DNA from: Adenophora triphylla var. japonica | Lineage: Eukaryota > Streptophyta > Magnoliopsida > Asterales > Campanulaceae | NCBI GenBank assembly: GCA_022495995.1 | Contig: JAFEMH010002435.1 | Coordinates: 1 to 64,000, forward strand | DNA: 64,000 nt | Direction of reading: 5' to 3' | In this document: positions 45,349 to 55,136 of the stretch, piece by piece | Layout of the letters: every line of letters begins with the position of its first letter | Position numbering within the stretch: the stretch's first letter is position 1 | Position numbers and translations under genes: made by a program | The notes under the pieces: generated by a model | Told to the model about the DNA's origin: nothing | The model's database searches: none | The model's input: the letters and a program-made list of their open reading frames with translations, nothing else

Positions 45349-46820
45349 ATGGAAAACCTTAGAAAAGCTCCATCAAAAGTGTCCCAAGAATCCCAAATGT
45401 CATTCTTCAACAAGTTCAAGGATTGGTCTAGGGAGATTATGCATGAGAGGAGGTCCTTCTTTGAAGAAAGGTACAAGGTGAAGTGCTTATGGTCTCTCGA
45501 GGAATTGATTCCGGATTATGAGCTTTGAGGGCTTCTTCCTCATTTTGGGACACTAGAAGGCATGTCTTTTGCCTTTCCTTCAACGAGATTGTTCCATTGT
45601 CGAAGAATTTCGGGCCTTGCTTGGAGGTCGGAGGTGGAAGAGATAAGCGGTTCCTTTGCCGGAGGGGCTTCTTTTGTTGACGGTGTGCGTCCTCCTTCAT
45701 CTTTCCCGGAGGAAGCGCAAGGTATGATCCGCGGTCCCGATCATTTTGATATTTCCGGCCTTCCCGATAGGTTTAGGGGCCTAGGCTTGGATGATGCCTA
45801 TTGGGATGCCTTTGCACTTTGTATGTTTGGCACCTTTGTTCGCGGGTCTATTCCTTTGGGATTTGCCATCGGTCTTTCTTGGATGTTGTCGTTATGTCGC
45901 ACAGGCGAGAGATGTCGTTCCTTTGATTACGGGGAGACTTTTCATGCTCTTGATAGGCAGCTACCGGAAGACGGTATATGCGCGGGGCAGCCCGTTCCTC
46001 TTGACCACTGTGGGCGATGGAGCGTTTGGGGATTCTTCGGAAACTCCCGACATGATCGAAGCCTTGGACATTTGCCGGGAGGGGGTTCTTTGTGGATTTT
46101 GATGATCGGGGCTCATGGGAGCGTTGGATGGCTGGTCTCCGGACGAGAAGATATCGGATGGTCGGTGCCTTGTTGGCGGGTGGAGACTCGCGAGTGCTTC
46201 GGGATGGGTCTCATGTGGTCATGCTTAGGGGCTTTCTCGGTCCGGCTTCTATATTCCGGCTTTAGTTACGAGGCAGTTTGGCTTGGAGCGAGGTTCCTTT
46301 GGGGGACTTTGATGATATAGCCACCGGGGTGGTGGCTCCTGTTTCTATGGATGATCCCTCGGTGTTTCCATTTCTTTCCCGAGCATGGAGGTATGATGCC
46401 TTTCCTCCTCGGGTTATTCTCGGGCGTCAGACCGGTGTTCTGACCACTTGGTACTGGATTGGTATGAGAGGCATGCAGGAGAGACTCGGGTGGCTATTTT
46501 GAGACGGCGTGAGGCCATTGTGGGTGCGGAGGACACGGTTGTTTACGAGAGGAGGAGGGCCGAGGCGAGGGCCAACCCTCATGATAGGAGCGGAGACGGC
46601 GCGTGACCGACTATGAGGCTTACGTCGAGAGACGGGAGAGGAGGGCTCCTATGCTACCGGCTAGGCTACGGGAGATGAGAGATGACGCTAGGGCTACTAA
46701 GGCCACAGAGAGGCTGGTTTGATAGATCTGTCCCTATACGAGCTTGGTAGGAGGAAACAGACATTTTCTGTTCGGAAAAAGAAGACTCGAAGGGGAAGAA
46801 GAGGGGAGAGGCCGGTCTGA
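45349..46820 (+). pseudogene. Antisense gene 2 (PMD-like protein), element D
   Basis: ATG 45349 (MENLRKAPSKVSQES) leads through FKDWSREIM and KCLWSLEELIPDYEL. The frame then breaks; downstream pieces match C: FWDTRRHVFCLSFNEIVPL near 45545-45600, HFDISGLPDRFRGLG at 45740 and WDAFALCMFGTFV at 45803. Near 46400-46500 VILGRQTGVLTTWYWIGM corresponds to C's LFHRRGGTILSTQYLNW. It ends at TGA 46818-46820 after a basic tail (RKKKTRRGRRG). Several frameshifts in a CAG/CTG-poor context. Confidence 0.7.
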
Positions 46821-47250
46821 GTGGCTTGGAGTGACTACGAGGTTTCAGTATCCCTTTCTTGTCATGGCGAGACACATTAATTTGATTATGTATCTTAGTT
46901 TTCTTTTAGCGGGTTGCCGGTTGTAGGAATGAATCGGGCTTAGACTCATCAAAGAGCTTTTAACTTGTAATGAATATTTGAATTGCTTTAGAGTTTTTCG
47001 AGACGCTTTCATGGTGCGATCAATTGTATTGATGTCAAAGTATGACTTTTATTTGTGTTTTAGACCGAACCGTTTCATTTTGCCTACGTTCCCCTCATTT
47101 TGAGGAGCTCGGGTCTTCGTAGTTCAACCCGATTTTTTTGTTGTTTTTTTTTTTTTTTTTTTTGTTGTTTTTTTTTTGTTTTTTTTTTTTTTGTTGTTTT
47201 TGTTTTTTTTTTTTTTGTTTTTTTTTTTTTTTTTTTTTGTTTTTTTTTTT
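46821..47250 (-). other. Post-pol spacer of D with T-rich tract
   Basis: Contains the cruciform motif and, at 47131-47250, an almost pure T/G-T tract (A-rich on the element strand, like 7615-7690 in A). Nothing else seen. Confidence 0.55.
47081..47125 (-). other. Post-pol cruciform motif, element D copy
   Basis: Minus strand GAACTACGAAGACCCGAG, inner CTCCTCA-AAA-TGAGGGG (one G-U), closing AACGTAGGCA. Differs from B by one pairing-preserving change. Confidence 0.72.
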
Positions 47251-47322
47251 GGTGCAACCTGTTTTTACCTAGGCCGCCCTTCTTGGGTTTTCAACCTAGT
47301 TGGGTATTACTCTTTTAGCACT
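47251..47322 (-). other. Conserved post-pol segment, element D
   Basis: Minus strand AGTGCTAAAAGAGTAATACC, GGGCGGCCTAGGTAAAAACA, GTTGCACC. Confidence 0.72.
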
Positions 47323-47399
47323 CTTTTTTTTTTTTTTTTTTTTTTTTACGCGTAGTATCTGCGCGACTTGTCACCATTCCTTTGGGTGTCAAGGGATTC

Positions 47400-48090
47400 C
47401 CGTCGAGGTCTGCAAGTTGCATGGCTCCTCAGGAGAAGATCTTACGGACGACATATGGCCCGACCCATACGAGGCTCCCATTTGCCGAGGGGTTGATACG
47501 GGGGGCTTTTCTTTCAAAACGAGATCACGCTTCTCGGATCTCCCGATGCTTTACTTTCTTGTCGAAGGCTCTGGCCATTCTTCCTTGGTAGGCTCGGATG
47601 TGTTCCATGGCCTTCGATCGGCGTTCATCTAGTAGGGCCAATTCATCATGGCGACTGCGGAGCCATTCGACCTCGTTGATGCTGGCTTTCCGGCGGTATA
47701 CGGAGCGAGGGTATTTCCGGCTCGATTGGGAGTACGGCTTCCATTCCGTATGTGAGGGCAAACGGTGTTTCCCCGATTGCCGTTTGGCCCGATGTTACGT
47801 AGCGAGTGCCAGTGTAACTTCTCGGGCCAATCTACGCCTTGGGCGGCCATTTTCCGGATGATATTTTCCGAGTCTTGTTTGCTTTGCTTCGACGGCTCCG
47901 TTGGTTTGGGGCTGTAAGGAGATGACTTGTGACGGGTTATTCGGAATTACGCGGCATCTGTCGCATTCCCCTTCGAAGTGGGATCCATTATACGAAATGA
48001 TTTGTGTGACCCGTATCGCATATGATGTTCTCTTTGATGAAGAGGGCAACTTTCTTTGAATTGAGGATTTTGTAGGACTTTGCGAGCATC
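47400..48090 (-). pseudogene. Integrase C-terminal remnant of element D
   Basis: Minus strand: FIKENI-like, DPTSKGNATD-like (the DNGTHFEGD region, altered), QTNGAVEAKQT, ENGRPRRRLAREVTLAL, then in 47761-47525 NEVEWLRSRHDELALLDERR and MARAFDKKVKHREIRE, ending near 47400 with GAMKLADLDGN-like sequence. The catalytic first D, the zinc finger, RNase H and RT are gone. The breakpoint near 48090 joins sequence that precedes RT (KETQIGDFFEG, like C 18990-19025) to mid-integrase (C about 21500). Confidence 0.78.
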
Positions 48091-49850
48091 CTTTCCGATT
48101 CCTTCGAAGAAATCACCAATCTGCGTCTCTTTAGGCTCTTCCGCGGTTCCCAAATTCACACTCGTCAAAATCTCTTCGGCGGCTTGGGCTCGATTTTCCT
48201 CTTTCAGGACAACAGCTTAAAGATTTTTTTGTTGTTTGATTTTTTTTCGTTTAATGTATGCTTCTTTATCTAATGAATTATTATTAAAAAAAAATTATTA
48301 ATTAATTACATCATTAGTTAAAGTGGCAATCGAGGGATACTCGAAAGGTTCGTCATTTCATTGAAAACGAAAAGGAATACGGTGCTTGCCTACGGACTCG
48401 TAGTCTTCGGGCGTAAGGCCGTCGGACGACCCTAGAGACTCGATCTTAACAAAGAGAGGCTGGGAGGACTTGTCCTAGATTGACACAAAGGGACGGGGGG
48501 ACCAATCCAAGCTTGGTGATCATTTCCTCCTTGGTCGCGGACGGGCACGAGAGGTTTTCCCAATTTTTAGCGGCTTTCTTTGTTGGTGGCCTCATGACTC
48601 GGGAAGCTTGTCTTGTTTTTGTTTTCCTTTCTCAATTCTTTGCTATCATCTCTTGGACCGAGCCGAGATCAATCAGTGCAGCACCTTTGGACTTCTTCTT
48701 CGAACAATTGTTGCATGATGGGACCATCCCAACCATCGAAAAGACTTACGTGGCTTTGGCTTTTGGCACGGTCAATTCGGATTCGGGTTTCGGATCTTCT
48801 GGGCGGTAGGAATAGTGGTTGTGAGCTTCTCGAGCTGTTCCACCGAGTCGGGCACGCCTACTGAAGGTATACTCACTCTTCGTGGTAGTGGTAGCCCCGG
48901 GTATCTTGGGTAGGTCCGGGAACATTCTACGGACCGGGTTAGCCTTGGTTCCTCTAAACTTGTTGAGGCTATCCTGTAGCTTTAGCCATCTGCCGTAGGA
49001 GTGGGCTCTGTGATGTTTCCTGGTTGTGTGGGACCCTTTACAAAGTAGTCGGCCAAATTAGGGGAAGGGGAGAGATTTAGGGTCGTCGGCGGGACCTTTC
49101 TGTGGCGGCTTCAAATCTTTTTCCTTTTGCGGTGTCAGTGAGGAGGCCTCATATCCCGGAGCCGTGGCGAGTATTACTGTCCTTTCACCTCGATGAGTTT
49201 GTGAGTTCCTTGTTGGTGTTTCCCCGGACCAGAGGCCGGGTAGATAGCTCATTCTTTCTCATCATTTTCAAGACCGGTGGGATTTTATCCGTGGCCAGAT
49301 TGTAGATCTATGTTGCACACTTGGGCCTTGGGAGGCTCGGCCAGTGAAGCTGTTAGCATGAGACCTTCCTCGTCATGTTTGATTTCGAGAATAGGTATTC
49401 CGCCGTATCTGTGCCCTCTAAAGTGACTAAATCTCAGTAAATGGTCGTCGAGATCCCCATTCGAGGCAATTTCACACCTTGGTGGAGGCTTGAGGCGACC
49501 CCTTTGACTTTGATGCGGCCAAGGTCTTCCCGATAAGGCGTTAAAAGTAATCGGGATGTCAATAACCACGGAATTCCACGGTATCAATTTTGTCCAAACC
49601 CGAGAGGTCCCGAGTAGCAACTCCAAGGCCGCTCGAGATGTTGAGTCGTAAGCTTTGAGCGTGAGGGAGGAAGGCTTCAAGTACGTAGTCTTGATATCAA
49701 GCGGAGCTCATGATCTTTGCGGAAGAATGTTCATTGGGACCCGTTATCAACCCAGGACCCGAGGGAGGCGTCGTTCGTCAGCTGGATTTGTGATGAAGAG
49801 GCTCGTTATGATCGGCCCAATTGAGGGAGGTCGAGATGCGTGAAAGTGAT
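48091..49850 (-). pseudogene. Protease and RT-leader remnant of element D
   Basis: Minus strand: near 49680-49500 LTLKAYDSTSRAALELLL and VVIDIPITFNALSGRPWP align with C's VKAYDSTSHTVLEVATL and LDIPITFTAILGRPWL; then IPILEIKHDEEG. Near 48420-48160 the LTPEDYES-like and MTSVNLGTAEEPKETQ segments correspond to C 18700-19010. Many frameshifts. Confidence 0.7.
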
Positions 49851-52800
49851 TATGTTCCCGTAGTGGATGTTTCCAATCGGTGTACCACGTCATCGGGAGT
49901 AGCATCAATAGGGACTAGAGTGCGGGCCGGGCTTTCTTCCGGCTTCGACATGGGGATAGGACGAGGTGAGTAGAGACCGAGAGGAAATGTTGGCTGTGTT
50001 TGCTTCAACCAGGTGAGCACGGGATCCTCTTTTCGGGAGTCCGGAGTTTCAGTTTGTCTTAGCATAGGAGGCGGCGATCTTCTTTGGTGTTTGATCTGTG
50101 GCCTTCTTATACGCCTTGGGATTTCCTTGGAAGATGCGCCGGATCGGGTCAACGGATTAACTTCCTCATCGGTTGTCTCTTGGCTGGATTTCTTCAATCT
50201 TTGCTAAGGTCAGCGGGGAGCCCTTTTGGCTATTGGCCACTTTGGTTACGACGGAGTCTAGTGACGGATGAGGGCGGGCATCTTGGCTCCTTCTGGCGGC
50301 CCTTATAAGCGCTTCCCAGTCGAGCTTTTGGGTTTGGGGTTGTGTTGTTGCCCCTTGGATGGCTCACAGAGCTAGGGCGTCCTCAGATTCACTCTCGTGG
50401 CCGGCCTTGCTCATAGTTATCATGCAACAAGAGTCGCTATTGTCGGGACTCGGCGGCTTTTCGATTTCATCCCGGCATATATGCGGCCATTACGGTTCCT
50501 TTACGTAATACTCGAGTTGGAGATGATTATAGCATTACGTGTGGGAGGCGCATCCGGTATCATGCCGGTTTCTAGGACTTCTCTCGAAAGCTAACATACA
50601 TTCGGGAAGGTGACCTCTTCTTGGGTAACCACGACAAGGAGTGTTACTTTGTTAAGGGGTGGATTTGATCTAACCATGGTTATTTTCTCATTTGGGCGGA
50701 TGGGAGTTAATTTTCCTCTTTCGATCGGATCTTCGACTATCGGCTGGATCGGACACACGAAAACCCTTTCCCCAAAGCATGGTAGGCGGTGTTGAATTCT
50801 AAGACATCCACGTGCTCGAGATCCAGGAAACTTCATGGCCTTCATGTCCTCGGTCTCATATTCGTCTTTGAAGTTTCTTAAGTCGTATTCGCTGTTGATA
50901 ACCCAACCATTGTGCCTGGCTCCCGTGGGCTCATTTCCGGCATGATTGTTCCAGATTGTTTCCGGATCGGGGCCTCGATTGACTCTTCACTCTCGTCATC
51001 ATCATCATCATCGTCATTTGTCGGAATCTTCTTCCCATACTACGGGATTTCGGCGGAGAGGGAACGCCGTCAAACCCGTTAGGGAATATGGGTGCGTGCG
51101 GCCGCAAAATTGTCATATGCTCCCATTCCGGAAGTGGTAATTGTGACTCGGCTTCTCCTCCCGAAGCGCGGGGGAAGAGTGAGAGGGGTGGCACGTATTT
51201 AACACCGGAGTAGAATGTAGAAGGGTTCTTCCTCCTCCGATTCTTCGGTTTATTTGCCTTCGGGGTCGTATTTGACTTCTCCAATAGCCGGTTGCGAGAA
51301 GTGTACTAGCTCCGGATGCTTTTCGGCCTCTTTCTTGATAAGCCCCGGTCTGGTGCTCGCCGGAAGCTTTCTTGTTCGATTCTTCTCGATTGTTCTAACC
51401 ATCTTGTGTAAATGGTCCTTTCATGTTTTGATCAGGAACGGCCCGGCTCTTCGGTATTGGCCTTCCCTTCATCCGAGAAATAGCGGGCCTCGTATTCTTG
51501 CAAGGAGTCTTCGACATGAGACCAAGATGGGTTGATTCGTTCGATGTCCTCAAGTGAGGGAATCCGAATTCGGGATCCTCGATGAGGTTGGCCACGGGTA
51601 TTTGGGGACTTTCATCGGCATCTTCTGGGCATGCGAAGATTCTCCGCATTCAATCATATTCACACGATTATGGTTCCTTGGCGGAGGATTTTTGGCTGTA
51701 TTAGGCCCTTCGGGGCCTTCCAACTTTCCTTGCTCTATTAGCCCCTGGATTGCCTTTTTGAGTGAAGCGGTTGTCGATCAGGATGTCAGTGAGCTTGATG
51801 AAAAGCACAATACTTTGTAGTATCCACGGGAGCATTCGGATTTACAGGTTGGAAATTCTCAAGGCCGCGGCAAGCCTTCTTCACCGAGTCCCCTAAAGAT
51901 GTCGTTCGGGGGCATTCCAAAGTTTTCAAGATTCATGACCCGTGGTGCAGGCTCATTTGGTTTCACGGGAGCAAAAGGAGTTGTGTTATTACATTCTGTC
52001 CCGCATAGTTAATCATTTCTTTGCCTTTAGCGGAGAGCGAGGCGGTGTTTGCGGGAGGAGCCCGATATACGTAGGCGGGTGCGGTGGCAGGTTGCGATTG
52101 TAAGCCTTTTCAAACTTTCTTTGCCCGAGAGTTAACCGTGGCCGTAAGTCGAGTACGGAAAGTGGCGAGGAGGCTCTCGAGATGCGGTTTCAAGCATGGC
52201 GGAAGATGTCCGAGTTGTTCCTCTTCGGAAGGAGGGATGGCCATTTCACGAGTTTCGAATTCCACCGCTTGTAGAAGTCCCCAACATTCTCATCGGGGCC
52301 ATTTGCACCGTTGTTTGTAGGTCAACCCTATTTGTTTCCCATTCCAAGTTGGCCTTATATTTTTACGTGAAGGCATTGGTAATCTGGTCCCACGTAGCCA
52401 CGGCTTCGGGTTTCAAACGGAAGAACCACTTTAAGGCCTTTGGACTTCAAAGATAGGCGAAATAATCGGCCAACCTGGCCGATTGGTACATCCTTTGGCC
52501 TTCATCGCCAAGGTATATGTGTCCAAATGGGTTTTCGGGCATGCGGTCCCATCAAAGAGATCCAAATTAGGCATCACGAATTTGTGGGGCGGAGGAACAA
52601 TGGAGTCGGGTGCAGTAGGCGGAAGCGGGCTTCTTGGCGGTCGGTTCGGCGATCTGCGCTTTCATTTCCTTGTGTTGTTCCATGAACCGGGCCGGATGAG
52701 GGTCTTGTGGCGGAACCATGGCATTCAAGCTAGTGGTGAGCTAGAGAGGAGCTACCAGTGGAGGCGGGCGGGTGGAGGCAGCCGATCCGGGGACGTAGGT

Positions 52801-53723
52801 GAAAACACACTCACGGGGGTGAGTTACCACAGGGAGCATGAGTAGGAGCTGAAAAGGATAGAACCTTGCGGCTTCTTGTTGATTTTCAAGCTGGCAAAGT
52901 AGGTGGAGGCAGCCCGATGTAGCCGGATAACTCGGATTTCAGTGGGGCCCGTAAGTAGGCTTGAGTGCGGGTTCTTTGTCCGGATTGTTGAAGTGCATGG
53001 CTGCCTGTGGTGAAGGTGTGTAACCCGGGGAATCTGCGGTCCTGGTGATTCGGATGACAGGGATGGAGGCTTGGTAACCCATAGAAGTCCCAGTGAGGAA
53101 TGGATTTGTGTGAGGGCTTGGTGAACTAGTATGTTACGAGGAGGGCTCTGGCCGTGGCCCGAACAAGTTGTGGCGGCATTCCGAAGCTGTGGTTGTTCTT
53201 TGTGAAGGTCCGGATTGATCGGTTCCGGCGAGGCGGGATCCCGATTAGGCTGTGGCATTCCGAGATAGCCCAACCATGAGAAGACATTCCGTGCGATTTT
53301 GCCCCCATTTGTGCCGTCGAGCTGCGTGGATCCGGTGGTTTGTGGTTGGGGAGGCTGGGTGACCCGAAAATCGAGGAGCATGGGTTACGGTAGTGGCACC
53401 GTAGGAGGTGGGTGGCGGCATCACAGGGGTGTAGTCGGGCGGCGAGAGTGGGGTTGGCATCCTCGTCTTCTTCCACGGTGAAGGTGCCATCTGGATTGAG
53501 GTGGCGGCCGAGACCGTGACTCTTAATAGCCTCCATAAGGCTATTTAGGCGTGCTTCCTGTCGTAACCTCATACATTACGCTAGCGGATTCCACTTTGTT
53601 GCTCTGTACGAGGGGTCCGGGAGGCGGAGTGACGTTATCCCCATCATTACCGGCTGATGCGGACATTACGAAACCGGAGTCGGAACAAACGGCGAAGGCG
53701 ATGACGCGCTTGACTCTTCCCAA
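49850..53723 (-). pseudogene. gag of element D
   Basis: Minus strand. The N-terminal part at 53600-53420 reads ARLNSLMEAIKSHGLGRHL, DGTFTVEEDEDANPT (compare B's LRRHGVQVTVEANGSLVMVE). The C-terminal part at 50197-49850 has KEDPVLTWLKQTQPTF and TLVPIDATPDDVV, equal to C's gag end. Between lie fragments of the capsid-like region in changing frames. The stretch holds almost no CAG/CTG (one in 51001-51360), so indels may be errors. Confidence 0.65.
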
Positions 53724-53759
53724 CTAATCAAACGATGACCCGGTGCCCGAAACCAAGCT

Positions 53760-55116
53760 TTGTGCGGAGGCTGCGGGGAAAGGACACGAAGGTTCGGATG
53801 TGCAGGAATGGAAGGAGGGTAGGTGTTTGGGCTTTGGGCTCATGCAACATGCGATTATTTGTTCACGTTTACTTAAAACATGCTTTATTAACCTAATCGG
53901 TTGGAAAAGATTGCTCTTCTTTTCGCAAACTACTCTGGATCTGGATCGGTGGGCCCGTCACTACGTCTATAAGCTCCTCGTATTCCACACAGTATTTCGA
54001 CCTCCCGGGGTGGGCCGGCCCGGGCGAGGGTCTATAGAGCAAGCGGGTCCCACCGGCCCGAAAGAAAAACGATCCTAAAAGTCGGCGGGTAATCGAGTCT
54101 TAACGAGCATTCGATGTAAATTACGGACAAGGCGACGTCAAAGTCAAGATCATGTCAGGGAGCTCGACGAAAAGTCGGCATGATTTGGAGCGATAAGCGT
54201 CCACAATTGATCTTGACTTGTCGTCGGTTAAGCCGTAATTAGGCATGGAATAATCATTAATCCTTGATGACTCGGTGTCAATCTTTGGGAGTCGGTGTAT
54301 AATTTGTGCCGATCGAGCCGAAGTCAAGGCGCCGGTCAATATCTTGGTCAAAGTCTGCGGCGGAAAACCGGCGGAACTTCGGCGATTAGGGTCCCCGAAA
54401 GATATTGAGTCGGTATGCCGGCAAAGGCTTGAAAGGAAAGGTCTATACACGAGACGGGGCATGACACGGACCGGACTAAAAACCAACCGGGTCTCGGACA
54501 AAGTGTGTCACGGACAAGTGCATGGTCGACACGAGGCTCCATGGGATGTTTGGGTAGTCCCGTGCTCATCCGAGGCGTAATAAGACCAAACGGACCGCGA
54601 CAAGGATTTCCCGGGTTAGGGACGTAGTGTGCGGTGTACGGTCACGTGCGCGTAGTGTGCAAGCAGTCTATATTCTTTTTCTGAGTAAAATAGGAAAATT
54701 TTTTATGTGTCTTAAAAATATGATGCATGATTTTTTTTTTTTTTGAAAATTTTCTTTTTTTTTTTTTTGAAAACCCCTTTTTTTTTGAATTTTTTTTTTT
54801 GAAATTTAATGAACACATAAGCACGTAAGCACGAAAATTCCGACAGTTAGGGACATTATTCCGACAGTCAAAATTTTGACTTTCTCCGAGGCGGCCAAAA
54901 CAACACGAAAACTGTGCAAAAATCAACACACACACAAAAATGATTTTCAAAGCGGGACGGAAGCTTGACCCTCAGCTTTTTTTTTTTGAAAACGGTGATA
55001 CCGGTACGTGGGATTGTTAGACCACAATTTATCCCCGACTCGTGTTAGGAGGCGGTAACGGGAAGTTTAATGGTTTCCACCAATATACCAAATACCATTT
55101 TTTTTTTAAAAAAGCT
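53760..55116 (-). other. 5' leader of element D
   Basis: The minus strand matches the A and B leaders: the GGATC...AGAGTAGTTTGCG block near 53930, GTCAAGATC modules at 54130-54230, and the TACCGGTATCACCG/GTGGGATTGTTAGACC block at 54990-55040 as in B 27225-27265. Long T runs (54730-54800) on the plus strand. No gene. Confidence 0.65.
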
Positions 55117-55118
55117 TA

Positions 55119-55134
55119 TTCCCAGTAGTCGCCC
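55119..55134 (-). other. Degenerate primer-binding site of element D
   Basis: Minus strand GGGCGACTACTGGGAAT next to the 5' LTR; a shortened version of TGGCGACTCCGCTGGGGA. The lost CCG/CTG bases fit the sequence-quality problem seen across D. Confidence 0.6.
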
Positions 55135-55136
55135 TT

